DNA of 64,000 nucleotides from Corynebacterium sp. 74A (GTDB taxonomy: Bacteria > Actinomycetota > Actinomycetes > Mycobacteriales > Mycobacteriaceae). The notes under the pieces are model-generated. The model was not told the origin of the DNA. It worked only from the letters and a program-made list of their open reading frames with translations, and ran no database searches. Numbering within the stretch: the first letter of the stretch is position 1; every line of letters begins with the position of its first letter. Both the position numbers and the translations under genes were made by a program. The DNA lies in NCBI RefSeq assembly GCF_008930665.1, contig NZ_PQMG01000007.1, forward strand, positions 1 to 64,000. The letters run 5' to 3'. Below are positions 36,429 through 45,575 of the stretch, piece by piece.

Positions 36429-36541
36429 AAGTTTTTGCTCCCTATATAAAGCGTGGATTCTAGGCCCACTCAGCTTAACCCCTCCACAGGACATTCCCAT
36501 TTCATTTGCCCGCAGCGGGGGTGAGAGCACATGCTTAAGGC

Positions 36542-37138
36542 ATGCTTCGACATCTGATTCCGCGGCGCGGGCGCCTCCCTGAGCTGCACAGCACGGGCCG
36601 TCCCGTGGTGCTTCTGCATGGCACGCTCAGCTCGCCCGGCAACTTCGCCGACCTCGCCGCCGCGCTCGATGCCCGCGGCCGCCGCGTGATCGTCCCCGAG
36701 TATGGTCGCCGTGGCACCACATCGCTCATGGAGTGCGTCGACGAGGTGCGCAGCACGCTTATCGACGCCCACTCGCAGCTCGACATCATCGGGCATTCCC
36801 TCGGCGGGCTGGTGGGGCTCCTCGCCGCCGATTGCCCCGAGCTGCGGGGACGCATTGGCCAAATCATTGGCCTCGGGGCCTGCTGGCGCGGAGTGCCGCC
36901 GCAGCCGCGGTGGAGCCAAGCCATCATCGCCCGCCTCCTCGGACGCAGCTTCGTTGACATCATGCAGCCCTTCTCGCCCGTGGTCCCCGCTGGGGTAGAG
37001 GTGGTGTCCATAATCAGCACTCGTGACACAACCGTGCCGGAGTATTCCTCGCGGCTCGGGCGCGTGGTCGAACTACCTGCGGTGCACCATGCACGGCTTC
37101 CCGACCAGGTCGAGGCTGTATGTAGGGTGCTGCGCTAA
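36542..37138 (+). CDS. alpha/beta hydrolase, small lipase/esterase-like
   Basis: A 198-aa alpha/beta hydrolase. The oxyanion strand is VVLLHGTLSSPGNF, the nucleophile elbow GHSLGG contains Ser86, the acid is in IISTRDTTVPE and the His in LPAVHHARLP, so the full triad is present. It resembles short lipase/PGAP1-like triacylglycerol hydrolases. There is no signal peptide. The substrate is unknown. It is divergent from purS. Confidence 0.82.
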   Translation: MLRHLIPRRGRLPELHSTGRPVVLLHGTLSSPGNFADLAAALDARGRRVIVPEYGRRGTTSLMECVDEVRSTLIDAHSQLDIIGHSLGGLVGLLAADCPELRGRIGQIIGLGACWRGVPPQPRWSQAIIARLLGRSFVDIMQPFSPVVPAGVEVVSIISTRDTTVPEYSSRLGRVVELPAVHHARLPDQVEAVCRVLR

Positions 37139-37579
37139 TCGGAGCGCGCGCCAGCCTCGTGGACTCCGCCCTCAGTATTCAGCAGCTGCCGGCCGCCCGG
37201 CGCGACAGCTACACCTCCCACCCGCTTTTCTGCCCTGCACTATGAGATTGTGCAGGGTAGCGTCGACAAGCTTGCTGCCGCGACTGCCGTGGGAATGGAT
37301 CTGAGCGTGATGTGACACCCGCTTCCCGACGCCGCGGACTAGGAATTCCTCTCCCCTTTCGAGCCGCAGCGGCTGGTGTTAGGCAGCGACGGAGAGTGTG
37401 CACAATAGCGGTTAGCGTTCGAATAGGATGGTGCGTGCGTTTGTGCTGTGTGAGCCCTGTTTTAGGGCGTTGTTTTCCGTTTTTTGACTAGAACGCGTGT
37501 TCGAATAAGTGCAATGAAGTGTCCAGTGTGGATGACATACTAAGGCCACCAAAACCACCACCCGACACAAGGACAGCAC
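37139..37579. other. 440-bp intergenic stretch before the HNH gene
   Basis: No intact gene. It contains an 8-bp hairpin CCCTGCAC/GTGCAGGG at 37233-37257 without a T-run, which may end the hydrolase transcript, and the LexA-type box at 37489-37504. Composition becomes more AT-rich from about 37400 than in neighbouring genes. A short coding-like stretch on the plus strand near 37228-37315 matches no family I know and could be a gene remnant. Confidence 0.5.
37489..37504. promoter_or_regulatory. LexA/SOS-type box upstream of the HNH gene
   Basis: TAGAAC-GCGT-GTTCGA differs by one base from the mycobacterial/corynebacterial LexA operator TCGAAC-N4-GTTCGA. It overlaps a TTGACT hexamer at 37484-37489 that could be a -35, 75 nt before the HNH start codon. 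Confidence 0.6.
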
Positions 37580-38905
37580 ATGATAGATCCCACAGCGTTT
37601 CCCCTCCCCGACGATCAGCACTACCGAAGCATCTTTGGCTATAGCTCAGTGAGACAACGGATGGCCGATGAGTCCCGGCGCTTCTGCCACGAACGCCACT
37701 GGGAGGCTGATTCCCCGCTGAGCACCGAACTGGGGCTGAGCGAGTTCGACCCCCTGGCCGAGAATGCTCGCCGCATCCGCTTCGCCCTGCATTTACTGCG
37801 ACAGTACGAAGTCGATGAGGAGCACTACGACGCCTTCTGCTCCCACATGGCGAAACGCTTTAGCTGCACCGACGGCTATATTCTCAAACACCTCGACCTC
37901 GCGCGGACGCTCAGACGATTCCCCTTAGTCGCCGCCTTTCTCAACTCCCGGCCAGTATTCAACGACGCGCATCTGTGGGCCTTTACCTACGCGGTCGAGG
38001 CCATAGAGGATGAGTTCATCGCGGAATTCGAGGTGCGCTTTCTGGACCGGATACTCCCCCGCGTCGACCACCAAGCCCTCAAAGGCCCCTACTGGCTGAG
38101 CTCGCGTATCGCGGAGATACTGCGCATAATCGACCCGCCGGCCGCAGAAACAGATGAGCCTGATCCCCAGCGAGAGGAGCGCGAGTGGGTAGACATCAAC
38201 CACAATCCGCTGAGCAACACAGTGACCATCACCGCCAACCTGGACGTCCATCGCGGCACTCTCGTCGCCGAAGCCATCACTAAGGCGGCGACGCACGGGC
38301 GCACCCGCGCCGATGGGCTGCTCGGGCTCATCCTCAACACCATCGACCTCGACGTGGTCATGCACGTCTACGGGGATTGGTTCAACAAGGGCGCCTGGAC
38401 CCCCACCACCGGCTGGCTGGGGGATCTGGCCACGGAGGAGATCCTCAACTGGATCACACACCTCCAGCTGCTCTCCGATTCGGAGAAACCCGGCTACCAG
38501 CCCACCGAGGCGCAGCGGCATGAAGTCATCGCCCGCTATGGGTGCTGCAACCACCCCGGCTGTGCCGTCCCCGCGAATCGCTGCGAGATCGACCACATCG
38601 CCGAATGGCAGGAGGGTGACATGACGGCCACATGGAACCTGCAGCCACTATGCAAGCGCCACCACAACATGAAGACCCTCGGCGAATACACCGTCACGGT
38701 CGATCCGCAGGGCACCACCACCTGGCGCTCTAAGAGTGGCGAGATCTCCTGCTCCGTCGCAGAGGGCGTCTCCGCCAAGATGCGCCGCGTCAGCTTGGAC
38801 GACCGAATGACGAATCGCAAAAAGGCCAAGCGCGATAAGAATGAGCGCGTCATGGCCGCCACCGGCACCGTTCCCTTCGACCGGAACGAACCCGCCCCCT
38901 TCTAG
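37580..38905 (+). CDS. DUF222-HNH endonuclease domain protein (13E12-like)
   Basis: A 441-aa protein with an N-terminal DUF222 helical region (about 50-300) and a C-terminal HNH nuclease (about 318-375) with Cys pairs CNHPGC and CKRHH and the catalytic CEIDHIAEWQ; all HNH residues (His/Asn/His) are present. The C-terminal tail is basic. The family is multi-copy in corynebacteria and mycobacteria (13E12 repeat proteins), and its function is unsettled. The start ATG at 37580 has AAGGA upstream. The LexA-type box suggests DNA-damage induction. No inteint, intron or transposase is next to it. Confidence 0.88.
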   Translation: MIDPTAFPLPDDQHYRSIFGYSSVRQRMADESRRFCHERHWEADSPLSTELGLSEFDPLAENARRIRFALHLLRQYEVDEEHYDAFCSHMAKRFSCTDGYILKHLDLARTLRRFPLVAAFLNSRPVFNDAHLWAFTYAVEAIEDEFIAEFEVRFLDRILPRVDHQALKGPYWLSSRIAEILRIIDPPAAETDEPDPQREEREWVDINHNPLSNTVTITANLDVHRGTLVAEAITKAATHGRTRADGLLGLILNTIDLDVVMHVYGDWFNKGAWTPTTGWLGDLATEEILNWITHLQLLSDSEKPGYQPTEAQRHEVIARYGCCNHPGCAVPANRCEIDHIAEWQEGDMTATWNLQPLCKRHHNMKTLGEYTVTVDPQGTTTWRSKSGEISCSVAEGVSAKMRRVSLDDRMTNRKKAKRDKNERVMAATGTVPFDRNEPAPF

Positions 38906-38996
38906 GCCTGACACACCCTAAAAACTGAATAGAGAACACGAAAACCGCCCCCTTCACTGCGGAAGGAAGCGGCTCGTGGCGCTGAGCACAGGCGTG

Positions 38997-39014
38997 ATCG
39001 TCCCGAAGGACGAT
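38997..39014 (-). terminator. UUCG-type hairpin after guaA
   Basis: 7-bp stem ATCGTCC/GGACGAT which on the minus strand carries a TTCG tetraloop, 7 nt past the guaA stop. There is no T-run, so it may protect the mRNA 3' end or be a weak terminator. Confidence 0.5.
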
Positions 39015-39021
39015 GAGCCCG

Positions 39022-40590
39022 TTACTCCCACTCGATAGTTCCTGGGGGCTTGGAGGTGACGTCCAAGACCACGCGGTTGACGTCCTCCACCTCGTTGGTG
39101 ATGCGGGTGGAGATCTTCTCCAGCACGTCATAGGGCAGGCGGGTCCAGTCCGCGGTCATAGCGTCCTCGGAGCTGACCGGTCGCAACACGATCGGGTGGC
39201 CATAGGTGCGGCCATCGCCCTGCACGCCCACCGAGCGAACATCGGCCAGCAGCACCACGGGGCACTGCCAGATCTCAGCGTCAAGACCGGCTGCGGTGAG
39301 CTCGGTGCGGGCAATGAGATCCGCCTTGCGGAGAGTCTCGAGGCGATCCTCGGTGACCTCACCGATAATGCGGATGCCCAAGCCGGGGCCGGGGAAGGGC
39401 TGGCGGCCCACGATCTCCTCGGGCAGGCCCAGCTCGCGGCCCACCGCGCGCACCTCGTCCTTGAACAGCAGGCGCAGCGGCTCGACGAGCTGGAACTCCA
39501 CGTCATCGGGCAAACCGCCCACGTTGTGGTGGCTCTTAATATTGGCGGTGCCGGAACCTCCGCCAGACTCCACCACATCCGGGTACAGGGTGCCCTGCAC
39601 GAGGAAGTCCACGCTGGAGCCCTCGGGGGCATCCTCCAGCACACCGGCGACGGCGCGCTCGAAGGAACGGATGAACTCGTGGCCGATGGCCTTGCGCTTA
39701 TCTTCCGGATCGGTGAGGCCCTTGAGCTTGCCCAGGAAGGCATCGGCCTCGTGCGCGGTCACCAGTTTGGCGCCGGTAGCGGCCACAAAGTCCTGCTCTA
39801 CCTGCTCACGCTCCCCGGCGCGCAAAAGCCCGTGGTCTACGAACACGCAGGTGAGGCGATCGCCGATGGCGCGCTGCACGAGCGCGGCGGCGACGGCGGA
39901 GTCCACGCCGCCGGAGAGGCCGCAAATCGCGCGGCCCTGCTCGCCCACTTGTTCACGGACGGCGTCGATGAGCTCGGTGGCGATGTTCTCGGCGGTCCAG
40001 TTCTGCTCCAGCCCAGCGATCTCCGTGAGGAAGCGTTCGAGCACTTCCTGGCCATGCGGCGAGTGCATGACTTCGGGGTGATATTGCACGCCGGCCATGC
40101 GCTTATCGACGTTCTCAAATGCGGCAACCGGCGCACCGGCGGTGGTGGCGGTGACGGCGAAACCCGCAGGGGCCTCGGTCACGGCATCGCCGTGGCTCAT
40201 CCACACCTTGTGGGTGGGTTCGAGCCCGGCGTGAAGCACGCCCTCGGTGGCAGTGAGATCGGTGCGGCCATACTCGCGGGCGCCAGTGGCTGCCACGGTG
40301 CCGCCCAGGCTGGCGGTCATGTACTGGAAGCCATAGCAGATGCCGAAGATCGGCAGGCCGAGCTCAAAGATGTCGGAATCGAGCCGCGGTGCTCCTTCGG
40401 CGTACACCGAGGAGGGCCCACCAGAGAGAATCAATGCGGCCGGGTTCTTGGCCTTGATCTCTTCAGCCGTGGCTGTGTGGGGCACCACCTCGGAATAAAT
40501 ATTCGCCTCGCGCACGCGGCGCGCGATTAACTGTGCATACTGGGCGCCGAAATCGACGACCACAACAGGATGAGAATTCGCTTGCGTCAC
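39022..40590 (-). CDS. guaA: GMP synthase (glutamine-hydrolysing)
   Basis: A 522-aa enzyme that aminates XMP to GMP. The glutamine amidotransferase domain has Cys85 in FGICYGFQ and His171/Glu173 in VQYHPEV. The ATP-pyrophosphatase P-loop is SGGVDS at 226-231. The C-terminal dimerisation domain ends PPGTIEWE, as in all GuaA proteins. It follows the methyltransferase gene by 11 nt. Confidence 0.98.
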   Translation of the reverse strand: MTQANSHPVVVVDFGAQYAQLIARRVREANIYSEVVPHTATAEEIKAKNPAALILSGGPSSVYAEGAPRLDSDIFELGLPIFGICYGFQYMTASLGGTVAATGAREYGRTDLTATEGVLHAGLEPTHKVWMSHGDAVTEAPAGFAVTATTAGAPVAAFENVDKRMAGVQYHPEVMHSPHGQEVLERFLTEIAGLEQNWTAENIATELIDAVREQVGEQGRAICGLSGGVDSAVAAALVQRAIGDRLTCVFVDHGLLRAGEREQVEQDFVAATGAKLVTAHEADAFLGKLKGLTDPEDKRKAIGHEFIRSFERAVAGVLEDAPEGSSVDFLVQGTLYPDVVESGGGSGTANIKSHHNVGGLPDDVEFQLVEPLRLLFKDEVRAVGRELGLPEEIVGRQPFPGPGLGIRIIGEVTEDRLETLRKADLIARTELTAAGLDAEIWQCPVVLLADVRSVGVQGDGRTYGHPIVLRPVSSEDAMTADWTRLPYDVLEKISTRITNEVEDVNRVVLDVTSKPPGTIEWE

Positions 40591-40601
40591 AAATGCTTAG
40601 C

Positions 40602-41381
40602 CTAGCAGCCTTTGCGTGCCACGAAAGCCACCGCCGAGAGCTGCTCACGGTGTCGCCGAAATACCGAGCGCATCTGCATAATACGGCGCCGCGCAGTGGG
40701 GTTACGTAGCACACGGAAGAAGAAGCGCAGTGCCCCACCAAGTCCTTCATCGGCGATGATGCGGGAGGGCTCCAAGAGCCGCATGGGGCTGGTGTCGGTA
40801 GCAACTACCTCGAAGCCGGCCTCCTCCAGCAGCTGCTGCCATTCCTCAGCCGGTAGTGGGCGCGCACCCACCTTGATGCTGCGCGAAATCTCCCGCGACA
40901 CCTCGGTGGCATTGTCGCCCGAGACGGCGAGCTCGTGGATCGCATAGCGGCCACCGGGGGCAAGGAGACGATAGGTTCGCTCCATGACTGCCTTTTTATC
41001 CTCGGTGCTGAGCATGGTGAGCATGGCCTCCCCCACCACCAGATCGGCGGAGCCATCGGGCAGCTCGTGGGAGCGGGCATCTGCCACCACCTGCTCGGCC
41101 TCGGGGTGGCCGCGCAGCACCTCGGCCAGCTGGGCACTGCCCTCGGGATTAGGGTCCACGCCGCGGTAACTGCGAGGATGTGCCGCCAGCAGTATCTCGG
41201 CGGTGCGCCCCACTCCGGGCCCGAGCTCCACAATGCGGTCGGAGGAGGTGGGCTGCGCGGCCTCGATGAGGCGGGTGGTCAGCTCGATACCTCCGGGGCG
41301 CAGCACGCGCTTGCCCATGCTGGCCAGCAGCCAGTGCCCTTGCAGGTATTTTTCGGCGGGCCCTTTACGCGGCATTGACAT
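40602..41381 (-). CDS. class I SAM-dependent methyltransferase
   Basis: A 259-aa methyltransferase. Motif I is RIVELGPGVGRTAEILLA at about 49-66, the acidic ribose-binding residue is in YRGVDPNPEG, motif II-like is DLVVGEAMLTML, and the post-motif LLAPGGRYAIHELA follows. The substrate is not identifiable; it resembles small-molecule methyltransferases. The start overlaps the cupin gene by 17 nt (ATG at 41381, alternative ATG at 41375), so the two are translationally coupled. Confidence 0.85.
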   Translation of the reverse strand: MSMPRKGPAEKYLQGHWLLASMGKRVLRPGGIELTTRLIEAAQPTSSDRIVELGPGVGRTAEILLAAHPRSYRGVDPNPEGSAQLAEVLRGHPEAEQVVADARSHELPDGSADLVVGEAMLTMLSTEDKKAVMERTYRLLAPGGRYAIHELAVSGDNATEVSREISRSIKVGARPLPAEEWQQLLEEAGFEVVATDTSPMRLLEPSRIIADEGLGGALRFFFRVLRNPTARRRIMQMRSVFRRHREQLSAVAFVARKGC

Positions 41382-41691
41382 CCACCATCACGAGGCTCAT
41401 ATGGGAGGGTTCGAGGGCCTCGAGGGCGTGGCGCTCATTGGGGGCGAGATAGATCACGTCGCCGGGGTGCATCTCGTGCTCCTCGCCGGCAACGGTGAAG
41501 CTCAGGCGGCCGTCGAGAAGCTGCACGACGACGGCGCGGGGAGAGGCGTGCTCGGTGAGGACCTGGCCGGCGTCGAAGCTGAAGACGACAGTGCGCAGGT
41601 GCTCGTTATTGACGAGGACGCGGGAGGTGGTGGCTTCGCGGGCGATGGGAAGATCGCTCAGCACGCCAAGGGCGACGGTGGAGGAATCCAT
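41365..41691 (-). CDS. cupin-domain protein
   Basis: A 108-aa single cupin barrel. Metal-site motif 1 is VLTEHASPRAVVVQLLDGRL, and motif 2 is HEMHPGDVIYLAPNERHALEAL. His residues at the expected positions suggest metal binding. The function is unknown; it could be a sensor or isomerase working with the coupled methyltransferase. The start ATG at 41691 has AGGAG upstream. The promoter region 41692-41755 is AT-rich, with TATAAGGGTATATT. Confidence 0.82.
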   Translation of the reverse strand: MDSSTVALGVLSDLPIAREATTSRVLVNNEHLRTVVFSFDAGQVLTEHASPRAVVVQLLDGRLSFTVAGEEHEMHPGDVIYLAPNERHALEALEPSHMSLVMVDVNAA

Positions 41692-41755
41692 GGGTAACTC
41701 CTAGAAAGAGGAAGGTGAATATACCCTTATAGATTTTACACCGATTTTTCCGTGT

Positions 41756-42532
41756 TTAGTCCTCGCTGAGGTTCTTGAACCCGATGCCGACGGGCACGCC
41801 GACATTATCGATGAGCCGCACCCCGTCAATAGTGGCGGCCACGAGCAGGCGGGCCTCGCCGCGCTCGGGGGCTGGGCCGAAGGTGCGGGCATCGCGCAGC
41901 TCCACATACTCCACGTCCATCCCCGAGAGAATCTCGCGGGCGGTGGCGAGCACCGCTGCGGCGCCCTCCTCGGCGCGGTGCGTGGCAGCCAGCAGGGCCG
42001 CAGACAGCACCGTGGCCCGATCAACCTGCTCCGCAGACAGCTCGGCCAGGGCGGGCTGCAGAGCCACGCCCGCAGCGGAACGAGTCGGCGGCACCCCGCG
42101 CACCGCGGTGGCGAAACCATACTCGGAGATCAGGCGTTGGGTGAGCAGCATGAACTCAAAATCGCGTTCGCTGAGCACCACCTGATGCGGATTCACCAGC
42201 ACCAGCAGGCGAAGCATCGCAGACAGGCGCGCTTCCAGCGGCTCAAGACTCGGGGCATCGAGGCGCACGCTCAGCGCCGGCGGGGCCAGCTCGGCGGCGA
42301 GGGCATCCACGCCCAGCTCGCGGGCATGCTCTTCGGGGCAGTCCCCCACTACCACCACAACGGCACGCGGCACCGTGCGCGCGGCACGCACCAAGGCCAC
42401 ATGCTGTGGCGCCCAAGACTCACTCAGCGGCACGAGCACGACGGGGCGGCCCGTTTTACGCATAGCGGAAGCGAAGGTGCGCAGCATCTCGGGGGAATCG
42501 ATCACCCGTGCTGCACCAGGTTCAAAAGCCAT
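41756..42532 (-). CDS. degenerate pantoate-beta-alanine ligase-like protein
   Basis: A 258-aa protein with recognisable overall similarity to PanC (Rossmann nucleotidyltransferase layout, NPHQVVLSERDFEFMLLTQRLI aligning with the family NP.QF...EKD..Q). The ATP-binding HxGH signature is replaced by ESWAPQHVALVRAA, and the SSRN loop by RSAAGVALQP. It therefore probably lacks normal ligase activity. I recall a PanC-like gene at the same locus in C. glutamicum, so the divergence is likely old and selected. The start overlaps the upstream stop in a TAATG junction. Confidence 0.7.
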   Translation of the reverse strand: MAFEPGAARVIDSPEMLRTFASAMRKTGRPVVLVPLSESWAPQHVALVRAARTVPRAVVVVVGDCPEEHARELGVDALAAELAPPALSVRLDAPSLEPLEARLSAMLRLLVLVNPHQVVLSERDFEFMLLTQRLISEYGFATAVRGVPPTRSAAGVALQPALAELSAEQVDRATVLSAALLAATHRAEEGAAAVLATAREILSGMDVEYVELRDARTFGPAPERGEARLLVAATIDGVRLIDNVGVPVGIGFKNLSED

Positions 42533-43350
42533 TATTTATTGAAATTCTTCAGCAGATCAGCCACAGACACCGACCCGCTGCGCTCATCGGCGCGGCGGCG
42601 GCCATGGTGCGAGGGCTCCGGCTCCGGCTCGGGGGCAGGGGCCCACACGGGCTCGGGCTCCGGTGCGGGCTTAGGTTTGGGTTCCGGTTCTGGTTCGGGC
42701 TCCCACAGCGGCTCGGGCTCCGGCTCCGGCTCCGGCTCCGGTTCCGGTTCCGGTTCCGGTGCAGGCTCGGGCTCCGGGGTCTCCTCAACGCGATCGAACA
42801 CGGTGGTCTCCGCATCAGAGGGCAAGGAGCTGCTTGGCCGCTCCGGCTGCGGATCCCAGCGGATGCTGGAGGCTTCCTCGATCTCGTGGATGCGCTCGGC
42901 GGCAGCGCTGAGCGTCGTCGGCTCGTAGTAGACCTGACCAGTCAGCCGCTCCAGCTGCTCCCGCACGATATCGAGCTGCTCCCGCATAATGGCGATGTTC
43001 TCGTCGCGCTCCTCGCGGAGAGCCTCGAGATAATCCTGTTCGATCTCCAGCTGCTCGGCGCGGTGATCGGCGCGCTCGCGCTCCAACTTCTCCTCATAAA
43101 GATCCCGCTGCACGTTTAGCGCCGCAGTCGCCTCCTCAACCTGGTTGCGATAGCGGAACACAAGGAAAAAGCCCAGCACCGCGGCCCAGAGGGCGGCGAG
43201 CACGGCCAGCTTCATCATCGCGTCATTGTTCATGAACAACATGAGCAAACTGGCGGCAAGTGCCAGCACCACCAACACGATCAGCGCGATCTGGCCTTTG
43301 TCACTTTGTTCGGCGTGCTGCTGTTCTTCAGGAGGGGTGGGGGAGCTCAT
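42532..43350 (-). CDS. membrane-anchored coiled-coil protein with (Glu-Pro)n tail (DUF6779-like)
   Basis: A 272-aa protein with two transmembrane helices (about 22-41 and 46-66), a long charged coiled coil (about 68-140), and a Glu-Pro repeat region (about 190-246) followed by a basic patch and the C-terminal [10 protein letters not shown]. The last motif is conserved-looking, and the layout suggests a cytoplasmic scaffold or cell-envelope-linked protein. It has no enzymatic motif. It is the corynebacterial membrane protein between DUF3180 and the PanC-like gene. Confidence 0.75.
   Translation of the reverse strand: MSSPTPPEEQQHAEQSDKGQIALIVLVVLALAASLLMLFMNNDAMMKLAVLAALWAAVLGFFLVFRYRNQVEEATAALNVQRDLYEEKLERERADHRAEQLEIEQDYLEALREERDENIAIMREQLDIVREQLERLTGQVYYEPTTLSAAAERIHEIEEASSIRWDPQPERPSSSLPSDAETTVFDRVEETPEPEPAPEPEPEPEPEPEPEPEPLWEPEPEPEPKPKPAPEPEPVWAPAPEPEPEPSHHGRRRADERSGSVSVADLLKNFNK
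42613..42780 (-). repeat. hexanucleotide-type repeat coding (Glu-Pro)n
   Basis: Tandem GAGCCG/GAACCG-type units on the coding strand encode an almost continuous Glu-Pro repeat, with Trp- and Lys-containing interruptions. The longest uninterrupted DNA run is about 42716-42765. Length variation by slippage would stay in frame. Confidence 0.85.
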
Positions 43351-43404
43351 GAGTCCTTAATCTACCTAAAACTACCTTCTCGTGGGCTGAGCCCGCGCGG
43401 CACG

Positions 43405-43869
43405 TCAGGCGGGTTCTCCATCTGCTGAGGGCGGCACGCTGCATCCACGCTCGAGATATATTCCGGCGGCGGCCAAAGCCACGCCCGCCGCGGCGGAGGT
43501 CACGACCCCCGGCAGATCATTCTGGGCGGCGGTGAGCGTGGCGGCCTTGGGAACCACGAACGTGGCCATGCCCACATACCAGCCGCCCACAATCGCGCCG
43601 GTCCACGCCGAGGCCTTCGCCACCACCAGCCACAGCGCCGCGGTGGTGGGGTTGAGCTGGGAGCGGTCCATGCCGATATTGCTGTGATCGACGTTCTCGC
43701 GCACCCTTCTGCCCAAGACCACGCAGATCAGCGCCATCGCCCAGAGCGTCACCGAAGCCGTCGCCGAGACGGTCACCAAGGAGCCATAACGGCCCCAAGT
43801 CAGGATCGCCCCAGCGAGCGCGGTGAAGCCGCCGGCAGCCAGCAGCAAAGAAATGCGGGTGCGTTTCAT
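43405..43869 (-). CDS. DUF3180 membrane protein
   Basis: A 154-aa protein with four predicted transmembrane helices (about 7-25, 31-52, 78-102, 116-138), the standard DUF3180 layout that accompanies folK in actinobacteria. Its function is unknown. The start overlaps the folK stop by ATGA. Confidence 0.9.
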   Translation of the reverse strand: MKRTRISLLLAAGGFTALAGAILTWGRYGSLVTVSATASVTLWAMALICVVLGRRVRENVDHSNIGMDRSQLNPTTAALWLVVAKASAWTGAIVGGWYVGMATFVVPKAATLTAAQNDLPGVVTSAAAGVALAAAGIYLERGCSVPPSADGEPA

Positions 43870-44354
43870 GCGATCACCTTATCGATCGGAGTAATGGCGG
43901 CGCGGTCGGCGGCCGGGAGAGCGTCGATAAGCGCGCTCACGGAGCTACCACCGAGGACGGCGTCGGGAGCGATCTCGTGCCATGGAATGAGCACAAAGCC
44001 GCGCTGATGGGCATAAGGGTGCGGGACCGTGAGTACGGGATCCGTGCTGCTGAAGCCGTCGATGTCCACGATGTCTACGTCCAAGGTGCGCGGGCCCCAC
44101 CGGCGCAGACGCACCCGCTCGGCGCGGGCTTCAAGGGTCTGGCCACGGGCGAGCAACTCCCGCGGGGAGGAATCGGTGTCCACGATGAGCACGGCATTGA
44201 GGAAGTCCGGCTGATCCTCCACACCCCAGGGCGGGGTGGCGTAGAGAGAGGAGCAGGCCACCAGCTCCTCCTCGAACTCGTGAAGGACGCTGGCCAGATG
44301 CTGTCGGGAAGCGCCCGTGTTCGAGCCGATCGAGATCACCGCACGCATGGCCAC
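43866..44354 (-). CDS. folK: 2-amino-4-hydroxy-6-hydroxymethyldihydropteridine pyrophosphokinase
   Basis: A 162-aa HPPK that transfers pyrophosphate from ATP to the pterin in folate synthesis. ISIGSNTGASRQHL opens the fold; ATPPWGVEDQPDFLNAVL and RRWGPRTLDVDIVDID carry the pterin- and Mg-binding residues. GTG at 44354 has GGAGG 6 nt upstream and is preferred over ATG at 44348. Confidence 0.95.
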   Translation of the reverse strand: MAMRAVISIGSNTGASRQHLASVLHEFEEELVACSSLYATPPWGVEDQPDFLNAVLIVDTDSSPRELLARGQTLEARAERVRLRRWGPRTLDVDIVDIDGFSSTDPVLTVPHPYAHQRGFVLIPWHEIAPDAVLGGSSVSALIDALPAADRAAITPIDKVIA

Positions 44355-44714
44355 CTACTTCCTCCGGGAGCGACGAGCCACCACGGCCACATCGCGGAAG
44401 GGCAGATCGATGGGGGCCTCGGGTTTATGGATGCGCACCTCGATGGCATGCAACTGCGGGAAGGTGTCCATGGCGCGCTCGGCAATCGTGGAGGCCACCG
44501 TCTCGATGAGATCGGCGGGCGGGCCGGTGAGCACGGCGTGGGCCAGCTCAGCGAGCTCGCCATAGTGCACGGTGCCGGCGAGCTTGTCCTCACGGGGAAA
44601 GTTCAACCAACAGGTGATATCGGCGATGAAGCGCTGGCCCTCGCGCTTCTCGAAGTCGAAGACCCCGTGATAACCGGTGGCCTCCAACCCAGTGAGTTCA
44701 ATGCGATCAGCCAC
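44355..44714 (-). CDS. folB: dihydroneopterin aldolase
   Basis: A 119-aa enzyme that converts dihydroneopterin to the hydroxymethyl pterin. GLEATGYHGVFDFEKREGQRF contains the catalytic-site Glu region, and HYGELAELAH and RIHKPEAPIDLPF are conserved. The start is GTG at 44714, sharing one nucleotide with the folP stop. A longer open frame upstream overlaps folP and is rejected. Confidence 0.95.
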   Translation of the reverse strand: MADRIELTGLEATGYHGVFDFEKREGQRFIADITCWLNFPREDKLAGTVHYGELAELAHAVLTGPPADLIETVASTIAERAMDTFPQLHAIEVRIHKPEAPIDLPFRDVAVVARRSRRK

Positions 44715-45565
44715 TAGCCCTCCTCCACATCGCCGGGGTGATTCCACAACTGGGCCACATCCACGGCATCGCGCGATACCGCCACATCGTGCACGCGAAT
44801 ACACCACGCACCCTGCTGCGCGGCGATCGCGGTGACGGCAGCCGTGGCCGGATCCGGCGCGGAATCGAGGCCACGGCCGACGCGAATGGCCGCGAGGAAG
44901 CGCTTGCGGGACGCCCCCACCAGCACGGGGAACTCGCCGGAGGTAAAAACATGCAGGTTGTGCAGCAACTGCCAGTTATCGAAGGCGGTTTTAGCGAAAC
45001 CCAGCCCCGGATCCACCGTGATATTCTCCGGCTGCACCCCGGCGTCGATGGCGGCGGTGGTGAGCTCGGCGAGCGCGCGGCGCACATCCTCCACCACGCT
45101 GCCCGGGGTATGCGCGGCGCCGGAGGCATTGCCGAAGGTCGCGGCCTTCCAGTGCATGAGGCACACCGGCAGGTTTGTCTCGGCCATCACGGCGCGCATC
45201 TCCGGATCGGCGAGACCGCCGGAGACATCGTTAATCAGATCCACCCCCGCCGCAGCGGCAGCCGCGGCCACGCTGGCGCGCATAGTATCCACGGAGGTCT
45301 TGATCCCCGCAGCGTGCAGGGCCGCGATCACCGGAACCACCCGCTCACGTTCCAGCACGGGATCCACCCGCGTGGCGCCGGGGCGGGTGGATTCCCCGCC
45401 GACGTCGATGATGTCCGCGCCCTCGGCCACGAGCCGGCGGGCGTGCTGCACCGCCACCTCGGGGTCGAGATACTTGCCGCCATCCGAGAAAGAATCCTCG
45501 GTGACGTTCACGATGCCCATCACCGTGGAACGGTGCGGGTGACGAAGGGAAGCGAGGGTGGTCAT
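44714..45565 (-). CDS. folP: dihydropteroate synthase
   Basis: A 283-aa TIM barrel that joins p-aminobenzoate to the pterin pyrophosphate; target of sulfonamides. The signatures GIVNVTEDSFSDGG and DIIDVGGESTRPGA are intact. The DPGLGFAKT and GASRKRFL loops bind pterin and phosphate. It lies 10 nt after folE. Confidence 0.96.
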   Translation of the reverse strand: MTTLASLRHPHRSTVMGIVNVTEDSFSDGGKYLDPEVAVQHARRLVAEGADIIDVGGESTRPGATRVDPVLERERVVPVIAALHAAGIKTSVDTMRASVAAAAAAAGVDLINDVSGGLADPEMRAVMAETNLPVCLMHWKAATFGNASGAAHTPGSVVEDVRRALAELTTAAIDAGVQPENITVDPGLGFAKTAFDNWQLLHNLHVFTSGEFPVLVGASRKRFLAAIRVGRGLDSAPDPATAAVTAIAAQQGAWCIRVHDVAVSRDAVDVAQLWNHPGDVEEG

Positions 45566-45575
45566 GACAGTATTC

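Noticed and set aside
37228..37315. Short coding-like stretch (HYEIVQGSVDKLAAATAVG)
   Set aside because: No start, no family I recognise and no extension; noted only as a possible gene remnant.
37580..38905. HNH gene as group II intron, intein or restriction enzyme
   Set aside because: No intron secondary structure, extein or methyltransferase; DUF222 fusion marks the 13E12-like family.
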